Source: DASZQY01 sp963843565 | Lineage (GTDB): Bacteria > Pseudomonadota > Alphaproteobacteria > Rhizobiales > Kaistiaceae | NCBI GenBank assembly: GCA_963843565.1 | Contig: CAWJKY010000003.1 | Span: 1,178,001 to 1,242,000, forward strand | Reading direction: 5' to 3' | Length of the DNA: 64,000 bases | Shown: in pieces, positions 48,405 through 56,918 of the stretch | How positions within the stretch are numbered: position 1 is the first letter of the stretch | Layout: each line of letters begins with the position of its first letter | Program-made: the position numbers and the translations under genes | Notes under the pieces: model-generated | Databases searched by the model: none | What the model was told of the DNA's origin: nothing | The model's input: the letters and a program-made list of their open reading frames with translations, nothing else

Positions 48405-49595
48405 TCAGCGGGGAACGAAGCGCCGTCCGGCGATCATGATCGCCAGACCGGCGCCGGCAACCGGCACCATCCACAGGAATCCCCAGACGCCGAGGCTGTC
48501 GTAGATGGGCCCCGACAGCGCCGTGGTCACCGCCAGCAACGTGCCGGTGATCATGCCGAAGACGCCCTGCACGGAGGCGGTGGTGCGCTCCGGCACCATG
48601 CGCGCGATGAGGCTCTGGGTGCCGGCGTAGGCGGCAGCGAAGGTTATGCCGTGCAGCGCCTGGAGCACGGCGAAGGCGTAGATATTGTCGAGGAAGGGAA
48701 ACAGCGCCCAGCGCGCCATCGCGGTGATCACGCCCGCGCCAAGCAGGCCGTAAGGGCCGAACCGGTCGATCAGCCGGCGCGACCACATGAACAGCGTCAC
48801 CTCGGAGACGACGCCGATCGCCCACAGAATGCCAATGCCGAGATCGGGGAAGCCGAGGTGGCGCCAGTAGATGCTGGCGAAGCCGTTCAGCATCCCCTGA
48901 CTGGCCATCACGAACCCGCAGGCGAACAACACGACGAGCAGCCCGGGGTCGGTGAGGACCGCGAGCGACGGCCGCTCGTCAGGGCGGGCGGCATCGTCGA
49001 GGGCGCGGATGGCGGCCGGCGTGCGCGGCAGCGCGACGGCGCCCACGGTCGCCAGCGCCAGCGCGGCTACCATCGACCAGAAGATGATGTCGCCGCTGCC
49101 GGCATAGAGGCTGAGCAGCGCGCCGGCGCCGAGGTTGGCGACGACGAAGGCGGCCGAGCCGCTGAGCCGCATGCGCCCGTAGTCGATATTGAAGCGGCGC
49201 ACGCCGGTGAGCGCCAGGGCGTCGGCCGGTGGCAGGGCGAGCGCGTAGCTGGTGAAGGCGATGCCGGTGATGGCCAGCAGCGACACGAAATCGTGCGCGT
49301 TCCACGCAATCGGGAAGACCAGCGCCGCCGGCACGATGAAGGTGAGCGTGGCGAAGCGGCGGCTCGGGGCGCGGTCGGCGTAGATGCCGGCGAGCGGCGT
49401 CAGGAACACCCGGACGAAGGCGGGAATGGCGATGACGTCGGCGATCTCGACGGCGCTCAGGCCCCGCGACTTCAGCCAGACGGGAAAGAAGGGCAGCATG
49501 ACGCCGGTGAACGCGAAGAAGCCGGCGTAGAAGATGCGCATGCGCAGCGCGAAATACGGCGGCGCCGCGGGAACGGCGGTTGCGGACTGCGGCAT
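48405..49595 (-). CDS. MFS transporter (MFS_1-like / HcaT-type)
   Basis: 396 residues with 12 predicted helices. N-terminal FYAGFFAFTGVMLPFFPVWL and LTPLAGIYADRAPSRR (loop 2-3 motif), then the C-terminal half with GILWAIGVVSEVTLFMWSRR and GITFAAAYAGTQSLIARMVP. This pattern is that of the phenylpropionate-permease-like family. Substrate unknown. It stands alone, convergent with the giant gene. Confidence 0.85.
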   Translation of the reverse strand: MPQSATAVPAAPPYFALRMRIFYAGFFAFTGVMLPFFPVWLKSRGLSAVEIADVIAIPAFVRVFLTPLAGIYADRAPSRRFATLTFIVPAALVFPIAWNAHDFVSLLAITGIAFTSYALALPPADALALTGVRRFNIDYGRMRLSGSAAFVVANLGAGALLSLYAGSGDIIFWSMVAALALATVGAVALPRTPAAIRALDDAARPDERPSLAVLTDPGLLVVLFACGFVMASQGMLNGFASIYWRHLGFPDLGIGILWAIGVVSEVTLFMWSRRLIDRFGPYGLLGAGVITAMARWALFPFLDNIYAFAVLQALHGITFAAAYAGTQSLIARMVPERTTASVQGVFGMITGTLLAVTTALSGPIYDSLGVWGFLWMVPVAGAGLAIMIAGRRFVPR

Positions 49596-49669
49596 GAGCG
49601 GGGGTCGTCGTGTGAAGGACGGAATCGGAGCCTTTGGTTCGCTCCCGGTGAGCCTACAGGCAGCCGCGC

Positions 49670-50587
49670 CTAGCGGGCAAACGCGCGGAAGGGATTGTCG
49701 CGGATGAGCATGTCAACGGTGGCGTCGTCGATGCCGTGCGCCTTCAGCTTGGGCAGGAAGACGTCGCTCAGGTAGGTGTACGGCTTAGGCGTGCCGCCGC
49801 GGGGCTCGGCCGGGTCGTACCAGCCACGATCATGGCTGAGCAGAAGCTGGCCGCCGAAGCCGTCGTCGAGCACGCGGCGAATGTTGTCGATGTAGGATTC
49901 GTCGGTTCCGTGCATGCCGATCCAGTCATACTCGATCCACGCGCCGCGCTTGGCGACCGCCAGGTGCATGGCGACATCCGGCTCGGCCTGGGTGTGAATC
50001 GAGATGAAGCGCGACGGCGTGTAGCCGGCCTGCTCGATGATATCGAGCTGGTCCATGACGACGCGGCCCTTGATCGTATGGCTGCCGATGGCGGCGCCGG
50101 TCGCCTTGCCGGCGCGGGCGGCGGCGCGCAGGATTTTCGCCTCGACCGGCGTGATGTCCTCATCGCCGGCACTGATCTTGATCCACGCCGCCTGGACACC
50201 GGAGGATTCGATCTCGCCGGTCAGCTCGCCGGTCATCCATTCGGCGAGCTCGTCTTCCGAGGCGCTGTGCGCGAAAGGCGGCACCCACGGCTCGCGGTAG
50301 ATGCCGGTGGGCACCACGATCGGGAAGCCGGTCGCCTCCGACACCGCGCGGTCGAAATCGGCGCGGCGGCCGACGCCGACGGTCGAGCACTCGACGAGGG
50401 CCGTGAAGCCGCGCGCCTTCAGCGCCTCGATCTGAGGCGCCATCAGGGCGACGACGTCCGCGGCCTCGGCCTCCGCATAGCCCGGCTTGTCCCAGGTGCG
50501 CAGGTCCACGAAGACGTGCTCATGGGGGAGGATCGCCCCGAGTTCGTCGGCGCGCCTGGGTCCCAGTGTGGTGATCAGCTCGGCCAT
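49670..50587 (-). CDS. phosphotriesterase-family hydrolase
   Basis: 305 residues of the amidohydrolase superfamily. The binuclear metal site can be followed: HEH (LPHEHVFVDL), carboxylated Lys (AAWIKISAGD), His in AIGSHT, His in SIHTQAEPD, and Asp in LSHDRGWYDP. These enzymes act as lactonases, phosphodiesterases or sugar-phosphate hydrolases. ATG 50587 preferred over ATG 50623, since AELITTLGPRRADELG is typical. Same strand as the LysE gene upstream. Confidence 0.88.
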   Translation of the reverse strand: MAELITTLGPRRADELGAILPHEHVFVDLRTWDKPGYAEAEAADVVALMAPQIEALKARGFTALVECSTVGVGRRADFDRAVSEATGFPIVVPTGIYREPWVPPFAHSASEDELAEWMTGELTGEIESSGVQAAWIKISAGDEDITPVEAKILRAAARAGKATGAAIGSHTIKGRVVMDQLDIIEQAGYTPSRFISIHTQAEPDVAMHLAVAKRGAWIEYDWIGMHGTDESYIDNIRRVLDDGFGGQLLLSHDRGWYDPAEPRGGTPKPYTYLSDVFLPKLKAHGIDDATVDMLIRDNPFRAFAR

Positions 50588-50647
50588 GATGCTCCCTCCC
50601 CGCCCCGCATCCCAAGGCGGCACCGACAGACAATAAGACGCCCGGCG

Positions 50648-51241
50648 CTACTCGAACAGCGTCGGGGCGACCGACACGACGAGCAGCACGGCCATGGCGA
50701 TGTTGAACCACAGCCGATGGCGGTCGTCCTGCAGGAAGCCGGCGATTGCCCGGCCGAACAGCGTCCAGACGATCAGGTTGGGGACGGCAACCGCCGCGAA
50801 CAATCCCGCCACGGTCAGAACCTCGACCACCCGATCGCCTCCCCCGGTGGTGTAGAGCGCCATCGCCGCCAGCACGAACGCCCAGCCCTTGGGATTGACC
50901 CACTGGAAGGCGGCGGCCTGAAGAACGGTCAACGGCTTCGCCTCCTCGATATTCGTGTCCGGCCGTCCCGCCGAGGCGATCTGCCAGGCGAGCCACAACA
51001 AGTAGACAAATGCGGCGTACTTCAGGATCTGCGTGACGACCGGGTAGACCTCGAAGACGAAGCCAAGACCGAGACCAACCGCCACCATCATCACGGGAAA
51101 ACCGATGGTGATGCCAACGATGTGCGGCAGCGTGCGGCCGAGGCCGAAGTTGGCCCCCGACGCGAGCACCATCAGGTTGTTCGGGCCCGGCGTGCAGGTC
51201 GCCGCGACCACGAAACCCAGGAGGGGAAGGAGCGTGTTCAT
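50648..51241 (-). CDS. LysE/RhtB-family amino-acid exporter
   Basis: 197 residues, about six helices. N-terminal GFVVAATCTPGPNNLMVLAS carries the LysE signature; AFQWVNPKGWAFVLAAMALY (from about 110) is the second. Exports amino acids or related metabolites. 60 bases upstream of the phosphotriesterase-family gene on the same strand, so it may be in one transcript. Confidence 0.88.
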   Translation of the reverse strand: MNTLLPLLGFVVAATCTPGPNNLMVLASGANFGLGRTLPHIVGITIGFPVMMVAVGLGLGFVFEVYPVVTQILKYAAFVYLLWLAWQIASAGRPDTNIEEAKPLTVLQAAAFQWVNPKGWAFVLAAMALYTTGGGDRVVEVLTVAGLFAAVAVPNLIVWTLFGRAIAGFLQDDRHRLWFNIAMAVLLVVSVAPTLFE

Positions 51242-51368
51242 CGGCGTAATCCGATTAGGTCAAGCCTACTGACCGACCTTGCGCCTGGCCAGCACAAAAG
51301 CGGCGGCGGCGCATTGCGGCGGCCGCCCGGCTCGGGTACGCGAAACGCCGCGAAGGGAGGCGTCTCAC

Positions 51369-52148
51369 ATGGATCTTGGAATTTCCGGCCGCAAGGCGAT
51401 CGTCTGCGCGTCGAGCCGCGGGCTCGGCAAGGGCTGCGCCGAGGCGCTGGCCGAAGCGGGCTGCGACCTCGTCGTCAACGGGCGCGATCCGGAGGCGCTG
51501 AACGCCACGGCGGACGCGCTCCGCCAGACGTTCGGGGGGACGGTGGCGGCGGTTGCCGGCGACATCAGCGACGCGAAAGTGCAGGCCGCGATCTTCGCCG
51601 CCTGCCCGGAGCCGGACATCCTCGTCAACAATAACGGCGGGCCGCCGTTTCGCGAGTTCGAGGACCTCGACCGGGAGAAGATGGTCGCCGGCGTCATCCA
51701 GAACATGGTGACGCCGCTGGAGATGATCCAGAAAGCGCTGCCGGCGATGAAGGCGAAGGGCTTCGGGCGCATCGTCAACATCACGTCGTTCTCGGTGAAG
51801 ATGCCGATCCCCGGCCTCGACCTCTCGTCCGGGGCGCGCGCCGGGCTGACCGCGTTTCTCAAGGGGGTGAGCAGCAACGCTGCCGCCGACGGCATCACCA
51901 TCAACAACCTGCTGCCCGGGCGCATGGACACCGAGCGGCTGCGCGCCGGGCTCGGCCGCGCGGCCAGCGCGAGCGGCAAGACGATAGCCGAGGCGGAAGC
52001 CGAAGGGGCAAGTGAAATCCCCGCCGGGCGCTTCGGCACGAGCGCGGAGTTCGGGCAGATTTGCGCCTTTCTTTGCTCGGTCCATGCGGGCTATATCACC
52101 GGCCAGAACATCCTCGTCGACGGCGGCCTCTTCCCCGGCGCGTTTTGA
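51369..52148 (+). CDS. SDR-family oxidoreductase lacking the catalytic Tyr-Lys
   Basis: 259 residues. Rossmann motif SSRGLGKGCAEAL and the DILVNNNGGPP strand identify the fold; the C-terminal GYITGQNILVDGGLFPG is typical. At the active site NITSFSVKMPIPG is followed by SSGARAG, so the usual Y-x3-K is S-x3-R. The same variant occurs in a group annotated as 3-oxoacyl-ACP reductases, and may not act as a normal dehydrogenase. Upstream of the FAH-family gene by 43 bases. Confidence 0.85.
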   Translation: MDLGISGRKAIVCASSRGLGKGCAEALAEAGCDLVVNGRDPEALNATADALRQTFGGTVAAVAGDISDAKVQAAIFAACPEPDILVNNNGGPPFREFEDLDREKMVAGVIQNMVTPLEMIQKALPAMKAKGFGRIVNITSFSVKMPIPGLDLSSGARAGLTAFLKGVSSNAAADGITINNLLPGRMDTERLRAGLGRAASASGKTIAEAEAEGASEIPAGRFGTSAEFGQICAFLCSVHAGYITGQNILVDGGLFPGAF

Positions 52149-52191
52149 GCGCCTCCCCTTCCCTTACCTTCCAGACAGGAGAATGACTTCC

Positions 52192-53040
52192 ATGAAGCTG
52201 TTGCGTTTTGGGCCGGCGGGCCGCGAGAAGCCCGGCATCGTCGACAAGGACGGCCGCATCCGCGACCTCTCCAGTGTGGTCAGCGACATCTCGTCGGAAA
52301 CGCTCGCGGCGGGCGCGCTCGCAAGAATCGCGAAGGCCAAGATCGACAAGCTGCCGGTGGTGCGCAACGGCGTGCGCATCGGCCCGTGCGTCGCCGGTGT
52401 CGGCAACTTCATCGCCATCGGCCTCAACTACGCCGACCACGCGACGGAGACCGGCGCAGCGATCCCCAAGGAGCCGATCGTCTTCAACAAGGCGCCGAAC
52501 TGCATCATCGGGCCGAACGACACGGTGATGATCCCCAAGGGCTCGAAGAAGAGCGACTGGGAGGTGGAGCTGGCGGTGATCATCGGCAAGGGCGGCAGCT
52601 ACATCCCGAAGACCAGGGCGCTCGACCACGTCGCCGGCTACGCGGTCTGCAACGACCTCTCCGAGCGCGAATACCAGCTCGAGCGCGGCGGCCAGTGGAC
52701 CAAGGGCAAGGGCTGCCCGACGTTCGGGCCGCTGGGGCCGTGGCTGGTGACGCCGGACGAGATCGGCAACGTGCAGCGCCTCGACATGTTCCTCGACATC
52801 GACGGCAAGCGCCGGCAGACCGGCTCGACCAGGACGATGATCTTCGGCGTGGCGCACCTGATCAGCTACGTCAGCCAGTTCATGCGGCTGGATGCCGGCG
52901 ACGTGATCACCACCGGGACGCCGCCGGGCGTCGGCATGGGCATGAAGCCGCCGACCTACCTGAAGGGCGGCGAGACGATCCACCTCGGCATCGCCGGGCT
53001 CGGCGAGCAGACCCAGAAGGTCGTCAAGTACAAGGCCTAG
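52192..53040 (+). CDS. fumarylacetoacetate hydrolase family protein
   Basis: 282 residues. FAH fold: GLNYADHATETGAAIPKEP, IIGPNDTVMIPKGSKKSDWE (metal Glu in WEVELAVIIGK), CNDLSEREYQ and DVITTGTPPGVGMGMKPP. By family a Mg-dependent C-C hydrolase or ureidoglycolate-lyase-like enzyme of ring-cleavage or sugar catabolism. ATG 52192 is used because AGGAG is ten bases upstream; ATG 52183 is too close to it. Confidence 0.9.
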   Translation: MKLLRFGPAGREKPGIVDKDGRIRDLSSVVSDISSETLAAGALARIAKAKIDKLPVVRNGVRIGPCVAGVGNFIAIGLNYADHATETGAAIPKEPIVFNKAPNCIIGPNDTVMIPKGSKKSDWEVELAVIIGKGGSYIPKTRALDHVAGYAVCNDLSEREYQLERGGQWTKGKGCPTFGPLGPWLVTPDEIGNVQRLDMFLDIDGKRRQTGSTRTMIFGVAHLISYVSQFMRLDAGDVITTGTPPGVGMGMKPPTYLKGGETIHLGIAGLGEQTQKVVKYKA

Positions 53041-53044
53041 AGCG

Positions 53045-53989
53045 TCAGCTGAGCGGCGTGGTCGGCGTCTGGGCGCGCTTGGAGCGGGTGCGCTCGATGC
53101 CGAGGCGCCCTTCCCGCCAGATCACGAAGATGCCGGCGGCGACCACGATCGCGGTGCCGGCGAGCATGATGTGGGTCGGCCAGGCGCCGAAGATCAGCAG
53201 GCTGACGGTCAGCGCCCAGATCATCGAGGTGTAGTCGAACGGGGCGATCAGCGAGGCATCGCCGAAGCGGTAGCTCTGGGTGAGGAGCACCTGGCCGAGG
53301 CCGCCGAAGATGCCGGCGGCGATGAGCAGGGCGAAGCCGGCAGGATCCGGCATGACCCAGCCGAAGGGCAGCGTGGCGAGCGCGAAGAGCGCGGTCAGCG
53401 ACGAGAAATAGACCACGATGGTGGGCGCCGGCTCGATGCGGGTGAGGCTGCGCGTCTGGGTGGCGGCGAGCGCGCCCATGACGGCGCCGGCGACGGCGAG
53501 GCCCGCGCCGAGCAGGCTCCCCTTCCCCGTCTGGCCGGCCTCCGGACCGACGTAATCCGACAGGATGACGAGCACGCCGCAAAGCCCGACAATCACTGCC
53601 GACCAGCGGTAGATGCGCACCTTTTCGCCCAGCAGCAGCACGGCGAAGACGACCGTCATCAGCGGCGAGGCATAGCCGATGGCCGTGGCGTCGGCGATCG
53701 GCAGCAACGAGAGCGCCGTGAAGCCCAGGGCCATCGCGGTGGCGCCGGCGACGGAGCGCACCAGATGGCCGCCGATGCGGGTGGTGCGGAAGGTGCCGGG
53801 GAAATTGCGCCAGCCGACCCAGGCGGCCACCGGAATCAACGCGAAGAACGAGCGGAAGAAGACCAGCTCGCCGGTCGGGTAGCGCGCGCTGGCGAGCTTG
53901 ATCAGCGTCGCCATCGCCGTGAACGCAAGCGTCGAGATCACTTTGAGCGCGATGCCGACGAACGGGCGCGCCGCGGGAGCAGGAGGCAT
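53045..53989 (-). CDS. EamA/DMT-family transporter
   Basis: 314 residues with ten predicted helices in two EamA repeats (ISTLAFTAMATLIKLASARY, FRSFFALIPVAAWVGW; and GAGLAVAGAVMGALAA, SLIAPFDYTSMIWALTVSLL). A metabolite exporter of the RhaT/S-adenosylmethionine-like branch; substrate not predictable. ATG 53989 preferred over ATG 54028. Convergent with the FAH gene. Confidence 0.85.
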   Translation of the reverse strand: MPPAPAARPFVGIALKVISTLAFTAMATLIKLASARYPTGELVFFRSFFALIPVAAWVGWRNFPGTFRTTRIGGHLVRSVAGATAMALGFTALSLLPIADATAIGYASPLMTVVFAVLLLGEKVRIYRWSAVIVGLCGVLVILSDYVGPEAGQTGKGSLLGAGLAVAGAVMGALAATQTRSLTRIEPAPTIVVYFSSLTALFALATLPFGWVMPDPAGFALLIAAGIFGGLGQVLLTQSYRFGDASLIAPFDYTSMIWALTVSLLIFGAWPTHIMLAGTAIVVAAGIFVIWREGRLGIERTRSKRAQTPTTPLS

Positions 53990-54579
53990 GGGGAAGGCCA
54001 ACCCACCACAGCCGGGGGAGTCGGGCAAGGAGAACGTGGCCCCGTTTCATTCGCGAGCGATGGCGCCGGCGGCCGTTGCGCCTTCAGCGTGCGCACGGCT
54101 CTCCGTTCCCGCGAGCGATCGGCGCCCCGGGGCATGAGAGACGGCAAGGCCCCGGGGGAAACCCGAGGGTCGGCGGGCGCCCGGCGAATGCCGTGCGGGC
54201 AGTCCGCGTGTTTGGGGCGCTCACCTGGCGCCCGCCGCGGCGACTTCGGACCTCCGACACCCACGCTCCGGGCAGCAGGCGGACGGACCCACCTTAAGAG
54301 CGGGCAACCCATCCTGACCGCGCCGCGCGCCGGGAAAGTTCCCCGGGGTTGGCGCTAGCCTGCCGCCCTTAAGGTCAGCGACTGTGACAGCCGGTCGTAA
54401 TGCCGGCGGGCGGGCCTTGCGGAAGCCTCCCGACGGCCGGGGACCGAACCCCCGACCGGCAGGCGCCGCAGTCCACGCCCCGTGAGCCGGTCGGTACCGA
54501 AACACGACCCTCGGACGGGCGCGGATGACGCTCAATATGGGGGGTGGTGGGGGAGCGGGGATAAGTATTTGTTGAGGGG
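53990..54579. other. GC-rich non-coding block at the edge of the accessory island
   Basis: 590 bases without a convincing gene on either strand. The part around 54140-54480 is rich in short complementary G/C tracts (for example GGCCGGGG and CCCCCGACCGGC near 54435-54465, and GGGTTCGGTCCCC on the reverse strand). It did not match tRNA, tmRNA, RNase P, SRP RNA or common riboswitches that I know. It could be a structured RNA or eroded sequence. Confidence 0.3.
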
Positions 54580-55689
54580 CTATCGGGTGCCGCTTCGACG
54601 CATCGCCTCTACAATCTTCATCGTCTCAACGCTCACCCGTGTCACCCGCGCGAGAAGATCGATGACCTTTTCCTTGTGGTCGGCGAAGCGGTAGGTGTTG
54701 AATTTCTCGCGGATGGTCGGATCGCGTGGGGTCTTTTCCTTGTACTGGTCGAGAATCCATTCGAGCGCCGAGCGGCTGCCAAGGCGGTAGTTCCAAGCCT
54801 CCGGCGGCACGCCCGTCAATTGCGTCTCGGTGTCGAGCCGAATGTTGCCGTTCGATTTGTCGGCGCGAAGCATCGCCTTGGGCGGCACGCCCGCCTCCCG
54901 CGCTTTGTCATCCGATGTGTCGATGCGCTCAAGCGGCCACGGCTCGACCGTCTCGTAGCCGAGATGAAGCGCCATCAGCTTCTCGCCCCAGTCCGCCCAG
55001 CGCCAGAAGGCGTCGTAGAACGGGATGCGCGGAAATTCTCGCTTGAGGTTCTGCGCGTATTTCTCGCGGTAGAGCGGATCGTTCAGAACGGCATAGACGT
55101 AGTGGAAGATTGCATCCTTGGTGATCTCGCGGCCGCGCTGCCCTCCCCCTTCGCCATGCCCGGCCTTGTGCCGGGCATCCACGTCTTTGCCTTCGTAGTG
55201 ATCATGGAATTGTCCGAGCGCCCAGTCGGTAATGTTGTCGAGACGTTGGCCGCTGTCGGCGTAGCGCCAGCGTGACAGGACTTGGTAAGCATCGACTGCT
55301 GCACCGAAGTGTAGGTCGACCATACTGTCAGCGGCAAGGACCGAGAAGTCCGATCGGAATCCAGGATCACTAAAGCTAATACTGACGTTGTTCTTGCCGG
55401 GAGGAAACAGCGCGGGCAGCTGAAAAACGCGGCTGTTAAAGTGCCGATCAAAATAGACCCACATTCGTACAAAGGGACGGTAGGTCGCGCGGACAATCGA
55501 ACTTGAGTCGAAATGCTTTGCAACCTTTGCCTCAAGGTGCCGCGAAAGGTCGGCGTCCCATTTGATGCCCGCTTCGTGGTCAAGCACCTGCCCGCTGCGT
55601 GCACCTTCATATTGATCAATCAGCCACTGAAACTTGTGAACCGTACCGGGTTTGCCGGAGGCTCCAACTCCTGAGAAGGTGGAGCCATC

Positions 55690-56016
55690 ATGAGCAAGAC
55701 AACGAACAAGTTCTCTCCGGAAGTGCGTCAACGTGCGGTGCGGTTGGTACTGGATCATGAGCATGAGCATCCCTCGCGCTGGGCGTCGATCACCTCGATC
55801 GCGACCAAGATTGGCTGCACGGGGCAGACGCTGAACGAGTGGGTTAAGAAGGCGGAGGTCGATGCCGGCAAGCGGGCGGGGGTGCCGACGGACATGGCCG
55901 CCCGGCTGAAAGCCCTCGAGCGGGAGAACCGTGAACTGCGGCAGGCCAACGAGATCCTGCGCAAGGCATCCGCGTATTTTGCCCAGGCGGAGCTCGACCG
56001 CCGGTTCAGGCCATGA
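55690..56016 (+). CDS. IS3-family transposase OrfA
   Basis: 108 residues. Helix-turn-helix (VRQRAVRLVLDHEHEH, SITSIATKIGCTGQTLNEWV) that binds the element ends, then a leucine zipper (LKALERENRELRQANEILRK). Its stop overlaps OrfB by four bases; OrfB is in the -1 frame, fitting an OrfAB fusion by frameshift or coupled translation. Confidence 0.93.
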   Translation: MSKTTNKFSPEVRQRAVRLVLDHEHEHPSRWASITSIATKIGCTGQTLNEWVKKAEVDAGKRAGVPTDMAARLKALERENRELRQANEILRKASAYFAQAELDRRFRP

Positions 56017-56918
56017 TCGCCTTCATCGACGATCATCGCGGGGCGTATGGGGTCGAGCCGATCTGCAAGGTGCTGCCGATCGCCCCATCGAGCTACCACG
56101 ATCATGCCAGCAAGCGGGCCGATCCCGAGAAGCTGCCCGCGCGGGCGAAGCAGGACATGGCGTTGAAGCCGGAGATCGAGCGCGTCTTCGCGGAGAACTT
56201 CGAGGTGTACGGCGCGCGCAAGGTCTGGAGGCAGCTCAACCGGGAGAACATCCAGGTCGCACGCTGCACTGTCGAGCGTCTGATGGCCGATCTCGGCCTT
56301 CAGGGTGTCATCCGCGGCAAACCGATCCGGACAACGGTGCAGGACAAGGCGGCACCTTGCCCGCTCGACCATGTGAACCGGGTCTTCCATGCTCCGGCGC
56401 CGAACATGCTGTGGCTCTCGGACTTCACGTACGTCAGCACCTGGTCGGGCGTCGTCTACGTGGCGTTCGTCATCGACGCCTATGCCCGACGCATCGTCGG
56501 CTGGCGGGTGAGCAGGACGGCGCACACAAGCTTCGTGCTCGATGCTCTGGAGCAGGCCCTCCACGAACGGCGGCCCGTTCGTCGCGGAGGCCTGGTGCAT
56601 CATTCCGATAGGGGTTCTCAATACGTCAGCATTCGCTACACCGAGCGCCTGGCCGCGGCTGGTATCGAGCCCTCTGTCGGCAGCGTCGGCGACTCCTATG
56701 ACAACGCCCTCGCAGAGACGATCAACGGCCTATACAAGGCCGAGGTCATCCATCGGCGTGGACCCTGGCGGAGCTTCGAAGCGGTCGAGTTCGCCACGCT
56801 GACCTGGGTCGACTGGTTCAACAATCGCCGGCTGCTGGAGCCCATCGGCAACATCCCGCCGGCCGAAGCCGAGGAACGCTACTACGCCATGCTGGAGGAG
56901 CCAGCATTGGCCGCGTGA
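56013..56918 (+). CDS. IS3-family transposase OrfB (DDE integrase core)
   Basis: 301 residues. The DDE triad is complete: Asp in LSDFTYV, Asp in HHSDRGSQY, Glu in ALAETINGLYK. N-terminal MIAFIDDHRGAYGVEPIC and YGARKVWRQLNREN are of the HTH_21 region. Ends in EERYYAMLEEP, 39 bases before the right end of the element. Apparently functional. Confidence 0.95.
   Translation: MIAFIDDHRGAYGVEPICKVLPIAPSSYHDHASKRADPEKLPARAKQDMALKPEIERVFAENFEVYGARKVWRQLNRENIQVARCTVERLMADLGLQGVIRGKPIRTTVQDKAAPCPLDHVNRVFHAPAPNMLWLSDFTYVSTWSGVVYVAFVIDAYARRIVGWRVSRTAHTSFVLDALEQALHERRPVRRGGLVHHSDRGSQYVSIRYTERLAAAGIEPSVGSVGDSYDNALAETINGLYKAEVIHRRGPWRSFEAVEFATLTWVDWFNNRRLLEPIGNIPPAEAEERYYAMLEEPALAA

Noticed and set aside
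51230..51260. TAATCCGATTA as an operator between lysE and the SDR gene
   Set aside because: The dyad is short with an unpaired centre and is likely at this length by chance; no adjacent regulator gene.
54420..54480. tRNA or tmRNA suggested by a T-arm-like sequence on the reverse strand
   Set aside because: No acceptor stem, anticodon arm or CCA end could be built, and no tag-coding region was found.
54300..54480. Cobalamin riboswitch suggested by CGACTGTGACAG
   Set aside because: The B12 box and other conserved segments are absent, and no cobalamin gene is downstream.
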